Assembly (NCBI GenBank): GCA_050694055.1
Contig: JBOGWX010000152.1
Location: 1 to 36,280, forward strand
Reading direction: 5' to 3'
DNA: 36,280 bases
Origin: WHSV01 sp050694055
GTDB lineage: Bacteria > Actinomycetota > CADDZG01 > WHSQ01
The position numbers were made by a program, and so were the translations under genes. Position 1 is the first letter of the stretch, and every line of letters begins with the position of its first letter. Positions 1-7,811 of the stretch are shown here, piece after piece. Under the pieces are notes generated by a model. That model searched no databases. It was not told the DNA's origin and saw only the letters and a program-made list of their open reading frames with translations.

Positions 1-40
1 GCTCAAGGCCGAGTCGCTAGCCTCCGAAGCAAGGAGGGGG

Positions 41-1513
41 ATGAAAAATATGGCAATGAAGCTGCTCGCTCTGGTCGTAGCTCTCGGCCTGTCTGCGGCG
101 ATGCTTCCCGAACCGGTCGAAGCGAAGAAGCAATCCAAGCGCGGGCGAGTCATAGCCTCCGGAGTGCGCCTGCGTCTGTACCGGTTGGGCGCTCCGAACA
201 AGGTGCGAGTGATCAGCTTCTCTCGCTCGGCGACGCCGACCCTCGACACGATGCTGGCCACCAACGAGCTTCCGGGGCGCGAGCGCGTGTCCTCGATGGC
301 CAGACGTCGCGGGGCCATAGCGGCAATCAACGGGGACTACTCTCGTCCTTCCGGCCGTCCGGTTTTCACTTTCGCCAGGGATGGCCGGCTCGACCAGACC
401 GGCGCAATCGACCCCGCGACCGGTGGGTACCTGCGCGGGCGCAACTTCGCGATCGACATCTACAAAAAGAGGACCTTCTTCTCGAAGCCGAAGACGCGCG
501 CCTGGATCTGGATCCCGTCGCAGGATGGAGGCAAGTCCCGCGAGGTCCACCGCGTCAACGACCAGTCCTTCAAGGGACAGGCGTCGAAGCAGATCCGGGC
601 CTTTACCGCGGTCGGCGGTAAGGAGGCGAGACCGCCGCACGGAGGATGCTACGTGCGCTTGCGCGCTGCCGGCCGCCGGAAAGCGGTCGAGCCCACCCAC
701 GCGCCGGTCGACGGGGACGGCGTTCCCCTCGCCACCGCCGGAGTCGAGCAGCGCCACTTCGTCCAGAAGCGGACCTGCCGGTACAAGCGCGTCCCTCCCA
801 AGGACGGGATCACGCTGTACTCCCCGCGCAAGGGCAAGCGCGCCAAGATTCTTCGCTCCATGACCGTGGGCACCACGGCGAAGTACGGATGGTCGTTCGG
901 GTGGCCGAAGGTCTTCGACTCGGTCGGCGGAAACCCGACGTTGATCGAGGACGGAGTGGTTCAAAAGCACAGCATCTACACGGGCACTTCCTTCGCGGGC
1001 GGCCGCCATCCCCGCACCGCGGTGGCCTACAACTCGAAAAACCACAAGCTCTTCCTGGTAACGGTCGACGGCCGGCAGCCCGGATACAGCGTAGGAATGA
1101 CGCTTGCGGGACTCACCCACTTCCTGCGCTCTCGCCTGGGGGCGACGGATGCCCTGAATCTCGACGGCGGAGGCTCCACCACGATGGTGGTCAAGGGCAA
1201 GGTCAAGGGGCGTCCCTCCGACGGCTCCGAGCGCCCGGTGAGCTCGGCGCTGGTGCTGCTTCCGGGTGCGGATCCTGGAGAGCCATCGCAACCGGCGGCT
1301 CCCCTGCTCGAGTTGGCGCCGTCTCCGGAGATTCCTACGCCGTCTCCACAGATTCCGACGCCGGACGGAAGCCCCTACGACCTGATGACCGAGGACCCGG
1401 CGTCGGTGGGCGGCATGTCGGCGTGGCTCGAGGACCAGGGCCACGAGCTTCCCGGCTTCCTTCAGCGCGCGGCCGACAACTTCGAGGCCTCCCGCCAACC
1501 GGCAACCGAGTAG
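41..1513 (+). CDS. Secreted phosphodiester glycosidase (NAGPA/DUF2233 family)
   Basis: A 490-residue protein with an N-terminal signal peptide (basic start, hydrophobic stretch to about residue 20, Ala cleavage region near 28). The C-terminal half carries the hallmarks of the NAGPA domain (N-acetylglucosamine-1-phosphodiester alpha-N-acetylglucosaminidase family): AAINGDYSRP near 100, GGNPTLIEDG near 300, the GRHPRTAVAY segment and the signature DALNLDGGGSTTMVV near 385. The family cleaves sugar-phosphodiester bonds; the substrate here is unknown but must be extracytoplasmic, perhaps a wall glycopolymer. After the domain comes a Pro/Ser-rich spacer (PSPEIPTPSPQIPTP) and an acidic tail, with no membrane anchor. 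The start is fixed by a strong AAGGAGGGGG directly upstream of ATG 41. It precedes malate synthase on the same strand, but no functional link is evident. Confidence 0.85.
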   Translation: MKNMAMKLLALVVALGLSAAMLPEPVEAKKQSKRGRVIASGVRLRLYRLGAPNKVRVISFSRSATPTLDTMLATNELPGRERVSSMARRRGAIAAINGDYSRPSGRPVFTFARDGRLDQTGAIDPATGGYLRGRNFAIDIYKKRTFFSKPKTRAWIWIPSQDGGKSREVHRVNDQSFKGQASKQIRAFTAVGGKEARPPHGGCYVRLRAAGRRKAVEPTHAPVDGDGVPLATAGVEQRHFVQKRTCRYKRVPPKDGITLYSPRKGKRAKILRSMTVGTTAKYGWSFGWPKVFDSVGGNPTLIEDGVVQKHSIYTGTSFAGGRHPRTAVAYNSKNHKLFLVTVDGRQPGYSVGMTLAGLTHFLRSRLGATDALNLDGGGSTTMVVKGKVKGRPSDGSERPVSSALVLLPGADPGEPSQPAAPLLELAPSPEIPTPSPQIPTPDGSPYDLMTEDPASVGGMSAWLEDQGHELPGFLQRAADNFEASRQPATE

Positions 1514-1583
1514 GCCCTATGCCGGCCCCGCGGCCGGGCATGTGATGATTCCTCTCTTGGACGCCCGGGTAGGGGAGGCCGAG

Positions 1584-3173
1584 ATGGACATCGAGGTGCG
1601 CGGCGCCGTCGAGGGGCGGGTCGAGGAAGTCGTGACCGGCGCGGCGTTGGAGTTCGTAGCCGGGCTGCAGCGGGAGTTCGATCCCGAGCGCAGGCGCCTG
1701 CTCGACCGGCGAAGAGAGCGTCAGCAGCGCCTGGATGCGGGGGAGAGCCTCGACTTCTCGAGTCACACCGGGGGGGTCCGGAAGGGCGATTGGAAGGTCG
1801 CCTCGTTGCCTGCGGACCTCCAGGACCGGCGGGTGGAAATCACCGGCCCCACCGATCGCAAGATGGTCATTAACGCGCTCAATTCCGGTGCCCGCTGCTT
1901 CATGGCGGATTTCGAGGACTCCAACTCGCCGACCTGGGCCAATTTGACCTCGGGCCACGTCAACTTGATCGACGCGCTCGACAAGACGATCGATTACACC
2001 AGCCCGGACGGCAAGGACTACCGGCTCCACGATGAGGTCGCAACCCTGCTCGTTCGTCCGCGGGGCTGGCACCTGCCGGAGAAGCACGTCGTGGTCGACG
2101 GCGCTGCGGTGGCCGGCGCGCTCTTCGATTTCGGGCTCTTCTTCTTCCACAACGCGCGCCGGTTGCTCGATGCGGACAGCGCCCCCTATTTCTATCTGCC
2201 CAAGCTGGAGAGTCACCTCGAGGCGCGCTTGTGGAACGACGTCTTCGAATATGCACAGGACTTTCTCGGCATCGAGCGTAAGACGATCAAGGCGACCGTG
2301 CTCATCGAGACGGTCCCCGCTGCGTTCGAGATGGAGGAGATCCTCTACGAGCTGCGTGATCATTCCGCCGGATTGAACGCGGGACGCTGGGACTACATGT
2401 TCTCGATGATCAAGTGCTTCAGAGATCGTCCCGAGTTCGTGCTGCCCGATCGCAACACGGTCACCATGACCGCCCCTTTCATGCGGGCCTACACCGAGTT
2501 GCTCGTCAAGACGTGCCATCGGCGTGCGGCCCCCGCCATGGGCGGTATGGCCGCGTTCATTCCCAGCCGCAAGAACCCCGAGATCAACGAGAGGGCTATT
2601 GCCAAGGTCACCGACGACAAACGTCGCGAGGCCACGGACGGTTTCGACGGGACCTGGGTCGCCCACCCCGATCTGGTCGAGGCCGCCCAGGAGCAGTTCG
2701 ACGACGTTCTCGGTGACCGCCCCAACCAGATCGACAGGCTCCGTGAGGAGGTGTCGGTCGAGGCAACCGACCTCCTCAACGTCTCGGCCACCGAGGGCGA
2801 CATCACCGAGGAGGGCCTGCGCAACGACTGCAACGTCGGGATCCAGTACATCTCGTCGTGGCTGCGCGGCAACGGCGCAGCGGGGATCTACAACCTCATG
2901 GAGGATGCGGCGACCGCAGAGATAGCGCGCTCGCAAGTGTGGCAGTGGGTGCACACCGGGCGACGGCTCGCCGAGGGACCGGCCATCACGCCGCAGCTGG
3001 TGCGCGCGATCGAGGACTCCGAGCTGGAGCGCATCCGCACCGAGATCGACGACGACGAGTGGTTCTACACGCACGGACGGCCGGAGGAGTCGCGCCGGCT
3101 GTTCGAGCAGGTCGCGCTCAGCGACGACTTCGCGGAGTTCCTGACGCTGCCGGCCTACGACCTGCTCGATTGA
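1584..3173 (+). CDS. aceB: Malate synthase A
   Basis: Condenses glyoxylate with acetyl-CoA to malate, the final step of both the glyoxylate shunt and the ethylmalonyl-CoA pathway. The 529 residues match the usual length of isoform A. Diagnostic segments are ADFEDSNSPTW, the catalytic-Arg signature LLVRPRGWHLPEKH, ATVLIETVPAAFEMEE followed by RDHSAGLNAGRWDYMFS, and the C-terminal HTGRRLAEG region. The reading frame is open from 1542, but ATG 1584 is preferred: AGGGGAGG lies five bases upstream and the extra 14 residues would be unlike the family. No isocitrate lyase gene is next to it, so glyoxylate must be made by a gene elsewhere. It is convergent with the histidine kinase gene, with 42 bases between them and no clear terminator hairpin. 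Confidence 0.93.
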   Translation: MDIEVRGAVEGRVEEVVTGAALEFVAGLQREFDPERRRLLDRRRERQQRLDAGESLDFSSHTGGVRKGDWKVASLPADLQDRRVEITGPTDRKMVINALNSGARCFMADFEDSNSPTWANLTSGHVNLIDALDKTIDYTSPDGKDYRLHDEVATLLVRPRGWHLPEKHVVVDGAAVAGALFDFGLFFFHNARRLLDADSAPYFYLPKLESHLEARLWNDVFEYAQDFLGIERKTIKATVLIETVPAAFEMEEILYELRDHSAGLNAGRWDYMFSMIKCFRDRPEFVLPDRNTVTMTAPFMRAYTELLVKTCHRRAAPAMGGMAAFIPSRKNPEINERAIAKVTDDKRREATDGFDGTWVAHPDLVEAAQEQFDDVLGDRPNQIDRLREEVSVEATDLLNVSATEGDITEEGLRNDCNVGIQYISSWLRGNGAAGIYNLMEDAATAEIARSQVWQWVHTGRRLAEGPAITPQLVRAIEDSELERIRTEIDDDEWFYTHGRPEESRRLFEQVALSDDFAEFLTLPAYDLLD

Positions 3174-3215
3174 GGCACCGGTCGTGCGCTCGTGAAAGAG
3201 GTGTAGGCCCCTTCC

Positions 3216-4757
3216 TCAGGATGGTGAGTCGCCTTCTTCCCCGGCCGGGAGGAGGATGCGGAAGCGCGCCCCGGCCCCCATCTTGCTGCTCACCTCGACC
3301 GCGCCCCCGGCACGGTCGACGATCCCGTAGACCGTCGCGAGGCCGAGTCCCGCTCCTTCGCCGCGCGGCTTGGTCGTGAAGAACGGCTCGAAGAGCTTGG
3401 GGAGGATCGCCGGATCGATGCCCTCGCCGCTGTCGCTCACCTCCAGCTGCACGTAGCGCCCCGGCCGGAGGTCGGTACGGTCGCCGCCCTCCACCACGAG
3501 GTTGCCGGTTCGAAAGAGCAAGGTGCCCCCCGACGGCATGGCGCCGCGGGCGTTGTCGGCCAGATTGACGAGGACCTGCTCCATCTGTGAGAGGTCGATG
3601 CGCGTGGCCCACAGGTCCGGAGCCAGATCGACCTGGATTTCGATGTCCTCGCCGAGGGAGCGGGTCAGCAGCGCAAGCAAGTCCTGGATAGCCTCGTTGA
3701 CAGACAGAGCCTGTGGTCTCGGAGCATCCTGGCGCGAGAACGCCAGAAGCTGCTGCACGAGCCGCGTGGCTCTGGCGCCCGCCTCGACGATCTCATCGAG
3801 ATCCGCGCGCCGAGGATCGTTCTCACCCATGTCGTCCCGCAACATCTGCGCATAGTTGTTGATGACGAGCAGCAAGTTGTTGAAGTCGTGTGCTACCCCA
3901 CCGGCGAGCCTGCCGATCGCCTCCATCTTCTGCGCGTGGCCGAGCGCGTGCTCCATCTCGCGTTGCCGGGTGATGTCTTGGATCTGACTCACGGCGTAGA
4001 GAGGTCTGCCATCTTCGCCGTGCACCAGCGAAGAGTTCAGCTTGCACCACAGCACGCGACCGCTGCGATGCACGTATCGCTTGACGAACTCGACGACGTC
4101 ACTGCCGGCAAAGGTCCTCTGGAGCCTCCGTTCGCTCTCGGAGAGATCATCGGGGTGCGTGATGTCCTGCCGGCGCATGCCCAGCAACTCTTCCTCGCTG
4201 TAACCCACCATCTGGCACAGCGCCGTGTTGACTTGCAGGAAGCGACCCTCATCGTCCGTAAGGTCCATGCCGAGCCCGGCGTTGCGGAAGGCGCTCTCGA
4301 ACAGCGCCTGGGCCTGGGTCAGCTTTCCCAGCAATGCGCCGTAGCGCTCGTCCTGCCGCCGCCGTTCCGTGATGTCTTCCATCATGCCGAGGGCGTAGCG
4401 AGGTCCTCCGCCTTCGTCTGAGAGCGCGGCGACGGTGACGCGCACCCAGATCGGCAGCCCGTCCCTGCGATAAATGCGTTTGTCCACACTGAACCTCAGA
4501 CGCCGGCCTTCCATCAGTTCACGGAAAAGCGTGGCGTTGGGCTCGATATCGTCTCGGTGCGTGATGGTGTTGAAGTCGAGGTCGCGCAGTTCCTCGGCGC
4601 TGAAACCGGTCAGCTCGTGGAGCAAGGGGTTGCTCACCAGGGTTCGTCCCCGGCTATCGACCAACCCAATGCCTATGGGCGCGTGGTCGAAGATCGCCTT
4701 GAAGTGCGACCCTTGTAAAGAGCCGGGACTGTCCCCCGGGATGGATTCGTCGCCCAT
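3216..4757 (-). CDS. Cytoplasmic PAS-PAS sensor histidine kinase (orphan)
   Basis: A 513-residue protein without signal peptide or membrane helix. Two PAS/PAC modules lie at about 18-132 (IFDHAPIGIGLVDSRGR, ending YALGMMEDITERRR) and 150-265 (ending YAVSQIQDITRQRE). A HisKA dimerisation helix carries the phospho-acceptor His290 in GGVAHDFNNLL. The HATPase_c domain at about 390-505 has the N box (NLADNARGAMPSGG) and G boxes (DSGEGIDP, GAGLGLATVYGIVD). It should autophosphorylate in response to a soluble or internal signal; no haem or flavin motif could be assigned to the PAS domains. No response regulator is adjacent, so the partner is unknown. No Shine-Dalgarno is visible; a TACGTT hexamer nine bases before the ATG suggests a leaderless or very short leader. 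Confidence 0.92.
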   Translation of the reverse strand: MGDESIPGDSPGSLQGSHFKAIFDHAPIGIGLVDSRGRTLVSNPLLHELTGFSAEELRDLDFNTITHRDDIEPNATLFRELMEGRRLRFSVDKRIYRRDGLPIWVRVTVAALSDEGGGPRYALGMMEDITERRRQDERYGALLGKLTQAQALFESAFRNAGLGMDLTDDEGRFLQVNTALCQMVGYSEEELLGMRRQDITHPDDLSESERRLQRTFAGSDVVEFVKRYVHRSGRVLWCKLNSSLVHGEDGRPLYAVSQIQDITRQREMEHALGHAQKMEAIGRLAGGVAHDFNNLLLVINNYAQMLRDDMGENDPRRADLDEIVEAGARATRLVQQLLAFSRQDAPRPQALSVNEAIQDLLALLTRSLGEDIEIQVDLAPDLWATRIDLSQMEQVLVNLADNARGAMPSGGTLLFRTGNLVVEGGDRTDLRPGRYVQLEVSDSGEGIDPAILPKLFEPFFTTKPRGEGAGLGLATVYGIVDRAGGAVEVSSKMGAGARFRILLPAGEEGDSPS

Positions 4758-4766
4758 GGAGGAATG

Positions 4767-4772
4767 AACGTA
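4767..4772 (-). promoter_or_regulatory. Candidate -10 box (TACGTT) of the PAS kinase gene
   Basis: On the minus strand TACGTT lies nine bases before the kinase start codon, and the intervening bases hold no Shine-Dalgarno. If it is a -10 element, transcription would begin about two bases before the ATG. No convincing -35 hexamer is visible. This is the weakest member of the TANNNT series in this window. Confidence 0.3.
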
Positions 4773-4808
4773 CCGGCTGACCTTTTGGGGAGAAATACGC
4801 TGTTTCTA

Positions 4809-5714
4809 CTAGGCGTTGATGGCGTCGAGCGGTTTCGAGCGAGGCCGGCCGCGACGCCGCATGGACGTCAGACGCCCGGCCTCGGTCCAGCCCAGCGACC
4901 GGTAGAGCCGCTGGGCTCCTGCGTTGTCCTCGTCGACGGTCAACCAGGTCTCTGCGACGGACTCGAAGCCGAACATCCAGTGCAGACCGGTGCGCACGAG
5001 GTCGGCGCCGATGCCGCGTCCGCGCGCCCCCTCGGTAGTGCCGATGAACTCGAGAGTGGCGGATCCCGTGGCGCCCTCGACCTCCAGGTAGATGTAACCC
5101 TCGACCTCGTCGCCGTCGGCTCGAACGAAGCAGGCCCTGTGCTCGGCGAGACCCTCGAGCAGGCGAGCTCCGGGCGTGTGAGTGTCGGGAAAGAGGCGGT
5201 CGTGGAGCTTGATAACCGAGTCATGATGCTCCGGCGCGACCGGGATCGCGCCGCCGCGTCCCAGCCGGCCGAGCTCGTCCCGGCCGAACCTCATGATGCG
5301 CACGTCCTTGTAGCTCTCGAATCCAAGCGAGCGTCCCAGAGCACCGGCGTTCACGTTGGTGAGGTCGAAGAACATCTCGAGTTGCTTCGTCGCCTGGTGG
5401 GGTACGAGCGCAAGGCATTGCTCGACCAAGCGGCCCGCGACGGCGCTCCACTCCGGGTGATCGACGAGGGGGCCGTAGAAATAGGACCGCTCCAGCTCCG
5501 CGTCTACGTCGATGGCCATGAACCCCACGATGCGTCCCTCGTCACGGGCCGCAAAGGCGCGCAGGAGGGCGTCGTACTCGAGGAGCTCGTGGCTTATCTG
5601 GGAGGCCTTGTCTCCCAGATAGCCGATCCGGTGCTCGGACCGGGTGTTGAGTGCGGCGGCGAAGGTGGCTATCTCCGGTAGATCGTCCTTCGTCACCCGG
5701 TGATACTTCGTCAT
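4809..5714 (-). CDS. Tandem-GNAT N-acetyltransferase
   Basis: A 301-residue protein built of two GNAT folds. The C-terminal copy (about 155-295) has a clear acetyl-CoA pyrophosphate loop (EGARGRGIGADLV) followed by the typical VDEDNAGAQRLYRSLGW strand-helix. The N-terminal copy (about 1-150) keeps the fold pattern (RIVGFMAIDVD, NAGALGRSLGFESYKD) but lacks a good Q/RxxGxG loop, so it is probably structural or substrate-binding. This architecture is shared with mycothiol synthase MshD and other two-domain acetyltransferases, but nothing here identifies the substrate. The ATG follows the stop codon of the epsilon-subunit gene immediately, so it is almost certainly translated as the third gene of the pccB-accE operon. 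The last 15 residues are basic (RRRGRPRSKP). Confidence 0.85.
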   Translation of the reverse strand: MTKYHRVTKDDLPEIATFAAALNTRSEHRIGYLGDKASQISHELLEYDALLRAFAARDEGRIVGFMAIDVDAELERSYFYGPLVDHPEWSAVAGRLVEQCLALVPHQATKQLEMFFDLTNVNAGALGRSLGFESYKDVRIMRFGRDELGRLGRGGAIPVAPEHHDSVIKLHDRLFPDTHTPGARLLEGLAEHRACFVRADGDEVEGYIYLEVEGATGSATLEFIGTTEGARGRGIGADLVRTGLHWMFGFESVAETWLTVDEDNAGAQRLYRSLGWTEAGRLTSMRRRGRPRSKPLDAINA

Positions 5715-6008
5715 CTACTTTGCGTCGCCGCGACCGTTCAGTCCGGGATACTCGCGGCCCCCATTCGGGAAACGAGTGGACAGCCGCCAGGCCTCTGCCG
5801 CGTCGAAGCGGTCGCGGTAGTCGCCCATGCCGAGTCGCCGGCCCTGGGAGCGAGACGCTCGCCGCCAGATCGAGGTGGCGCGCGCGCGATGCTCGATCTC
5901 GATTAGCTCCTTGAGCGCGCTCTCGATGGCGGCGCGCTCCGAGTCGGTCGGATTGCCGGAGATCGACACGAGGGTGAGGTCGTCTGGTTTGTCGAGGTGC
6001 TCTGACAA
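5715..6008 (-). CDS. accE: Acyl-CoA carboxylase epsilon subunit
   Basis: A 97-residue protein. LTLVSISGNPTDSERAAIESAL at 12-33 is the conserved epsilon-subunit segment, and the C-terminal part (SRWx-like WRLSTRFPNGGREYPG) is the usual end of these small actinobacterial proteins. In characterised enzymes the epsilon subunit helps assemble biotin-carrying alpha and carboxyltransferase beta subunits and raises activity. The start is a TTG preceded by AAGGAGCAGGC, a good ribosome-binding site. It sits 29 bases downstream of the beta-subunit gene and abuts the GNAT gene, so the three form one operon. The biotin carboxylase/BCCP alpha subunit is not in the window. Confidence 0.85.
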   Translation of the reverse strand: MSEHLDKPDDLTLVSISGNPTDSERAAIESALKELIEIEHRARATSIWRRASRSQGRRLGMGDYRDRFDAAEAWRLSTRFPNGGREYPGLNGRGDAK

Positions 6009-6037
6009 GCCTGCTCCTTAATCAATCGGGACGCGGG

Positions 6038-7660
6038 TCACAGCGGGACGTTGCCGTGCTTGCGCTGCGGGATGGTCTCGCGTTTGCTGCGCAGCATCTC
6101 GAGGCTCTGCAGCAGGCGGACACGTGTGTCGCGCGGGTCGATGACTGCATCGACGTAGCCGCGCTCGGCCGCAACGTAGGGATTGAGCAGATGCTCGGAG
6201 TAGCTCGCGATCAACTCGGCGCGCTTCGCCTCGGGGTCGTCGGCGGCCGAGATGTCGCGCCGGTGGATGATGTTGACTGCGCCCTCGGCGCCCATCACGG
6301 CGATCTGCGCGGAGGGCCAGGCCACCGACACGTCGCTGCGAATGTGCTTTGAGTTCATGACGACGTAGGCACCCCCGTAGGCCTTGCGGGTGATGACCGT
6401 CATGCGCGGGACGGTTGCCTCGCTGAAGGCGTAGAGCAACTTGGCACCGTGGCGGATGATTCCGCCGTACTCCTGCTCGGTTCCGGGCAGAAATCCTGGC
6501 ACATCGACGAAGGTGACGAGCGGGATGTTGAAGGCGTCGCAGAACCTCACGAAGCGCGCCGCCTTGGTCGATGATTCGATGTCGAGGCAACCCGCTAGAA
6601 CCTGTGGTTGGTTCGCGACGATCCCCACCGACTGACCGCCGAGCCGTGCAAAGCCCACGATGACGTTTCTCGCCCAGTGCGCGTGCACCTCGAAGAACTC
6701 GCCGTCGTCGAAGACGCTGCCTACGACCTGGTGCATGTCGTAGGGCTTGTTCGGCGAGTCGGGAATGATGTCGATCAACTCGTCGCACAGTCGCCCGGGA
6801 TCATCGGTAGGCGGGAAATAAGGCGGCGACTCGAAGTTGTTGGACGGCAGAAAGCTGAGTAGATAACGGATCTGCTCGAGGCAGTCCTCGTCGGTCTGCG
6901 CCACGAAGTGAGCCGAGCCCGACTTCGACGCATGGCTCATGGCGCCGCCGAGCTCCTCCTGGGTGACCTCCTCACCGGTCACCGCCTTGATGACGTCGGG
7001 ACCGGTGATGAACATGTGGCTGGTCTTGTCGACCATGAAGTTGAAATCGGTCATGGCGGGGGAGTAGACCGCGCCACCCGCGCACGGGCCCATGATGGCC
7101 GAGATCTGAGGGATGACACCCGAGGAGCGCACGTTGCGGTCGAAGATGTAGCCGTAGCCGGCCAGCGATGCGGGGCCCTCCTGGATGCGGGCGCCGCCCG
7201 AGTCCTTGAGCCCGATCACGGGCGCGCCCGTGGCCAGCGCGAGATCCAGGATCTTGCAGATCTTCTCGCCCATGACCTCGCCCAGCGACCCGCCGAACAC
7301 CGTGAAGTCCTCGGCGAAGACGAATACCTTGCGGCCGTCGATGGTGCCCCAGCCGGTCACCACCGCGTCGGAGTAAGGCCGCTTGTTCTCGATTCCGAAA
7401 CCGTGGCTCCGATGCCGCATCAGCTGGTCGGTCTCGACGAACGTCTTCTTGTCGAGCAGCGCCTCGATCCGCTCTCGAGCGGTCAGCTTGCCCCGGTCGT
7501 GCTGCCTGGCGACCGCCTGCTCGCCGCCGGCCCGGCGCGCCTCGGCCCGCTTCTCCTCGAGCCGGGCGATGCGCTCCGAGACGGATGCGGTCTGAGCGGC
7601 CGCCGCCGTTTCTCCCCGGTCCTTGAGCGAGGTCTCTTGCTCTGCCTCTTCGGTTGCCAT
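6038..7660 (-). CDS. pccB: Acyl-CoA carboxylase beta subunit (propionyl-CoA carboxylase type)
   Basis: The 540-residue carboxyltransferase subunit takes carboxybiotin from the alpha subunit to an acyl-CoA, typically propionyl-CoA to (S)-methylmalonyl-CoA. The N-terminal oxyanion and CoA-binding signatures are intact (FGGSLGEVMGEKI, KDSGGARIQEG, GPCAGGAVYSPAMTDF). So are the C-terminal ones (DVPGFLPGTEQEYGG, RKAYGGAYVVM, AWPSAQIAVMGAEGAVNII). The position equivalent to Asp422 of Streptomyces coelicolor PccB, which governs chain-length choice, is Val (about residue 433), so substrate range may be broader than propionyl-CoA. The start at ATG 7660 avoids 35 residues of repeat-encoded sequence and leaves a normal length. 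No Shine-Dalgarno is well placed; TATTGT seven bases upstream suggests a leaderless mRNA. With methylmalonyl-CoA epimerase at 11167 it forms a propionate-to-succinate branch. Confidence 0.93.
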   Translation of the reverse strand: MATEEAEQETSLKDRGETAAAAQTASVSERIARLEEKRAEARRAGGEQAVARQHDRGKLTARERIEALLDKKTFVETDQLMRHRSHGFGIENKRPYSDAVVTGWGTIDGRKVFVFAEDFTVFGGSLGEVMGEKICKILDLALATGAPVIGLKDSGGARIQEGPASLAGYGYIFDRNVRSSGVIPQISAIMGPCAGGAVYSPAMTDFNFMVDKTSHMFITGPDVIKAVTGEEVTQEELGGAMSHASKSGSAHFVAQTDEDCLEQIRYLLSFLPSNNFESPPYFPPTDDPGRLCDELIDIIPDSPNKPYDMHQVVGSVFDDGEFFEVHAHWARNVIVGFARLGGQSVGIVANQPQVLAGCLDIESSTKAARFVRFCDAFNIPLVTFVDVPGFLPGTEQEYGGIIRHGAKLLYAFSEATVPRMTVITRKAYGGAYVVMNSKHIRSDVSVAWPSAQIAVMGAEGAVNIIHRRDISAADDPEAKRAELIASYSEHLLNPYVAAERGYVDAVIDPRDTRVRLLQSLEMLRSKRETIPQRKHGNVPL

Positions 7661-7667
7661 GGGCGCC

Positions 7668-7673
7668 ACAATA
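7668..7673 (-). promoter_or_regulatory. Candidate -10 box (TATTGT) of pccB
   Basis: Minus-strand TATTGT ends seven bases before the pccB ATG, the distance expected when the start codon is also the transcription start. The three 13-bp repeats begin immediately upstream and occupy the spacer and -35 region. Inferred from position and sequence only. Confidence 0.45.
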
Positions 7674-7711
7674 GCCTCCCCCGAGAGCCTCCCCCGAGAG
7701 CCTCCCCCGAG
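7674..7711. repeat. 13-bp tandem repeat, about 2.9 copies, in the pccB promoter
   Basis: GCCTCCCCCGAGA occurs at 7674-7686 and 7687-7699, followed by a 12-base near-complete copy at 7700-7711. The minus-strand unit is TCTCGGGGGAGGC. The copies are exact, and a 13-bp period would shift the reading frame between copies, which argues against coding. They sit just upstream of the candidate -10 box of pccB, so they could be tandem sites for a regulator or a slippage-prone tract that changes promoter spacing. Confidence 0.85.
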
Positions 7712-7744
7712 CAGCGCCCGCCGCTTGCGGACCTGACCGAGGAG

Positions 7745-7756
7745 TCTAGATCTAGA
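7745..7756. promoter_or_regulatory. Perfect 12-bp palindrome TCTAGATCTAGA
   Basis: Located in the 151-bp divergent region between pccB and the coiled-coil protein gene. It is two TCTAGA units in tandem forming one perfect palindrome, followed by an A-run, and it is AT-rich against a high-GC background. The rest of this intergenic region holds the 13-bp repeats and no further clear signal. It could be an operator serving either gene; no protein can be assigned. Confidence 0.4.
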
Positions 7757-7811
7757 AAAAGCCATCCTCGTCAGGGCAGGGGAGCGGATTGCTAGGGCGA
7801 ACCATTTGAGT

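Noticed and set aside
17..1498. Long minus-strand open frame of 493 codons opposite the phosphodiester glycosidase gene
   Set aside because: Arg/Gly/Ala-rich shadow typical of GC-biased DNA, with no family motifs; the plus-strand gene has a signal peptide, a domain and a ribosome-binding site.
1335..3074. 579-codon minus-strand frame opposite malate synthase
   Set aside because: Mirror of a highly conserved gene through third-position GC bias; no recognisable motif.
4809..5714. Assigning the tandem-GNAT protein as mycothiol synthase MshD
   Set aside because: The two-domain layout is shared with many acetyltransferases, and operon context is a carboxylase, not mycothiol synthesis.
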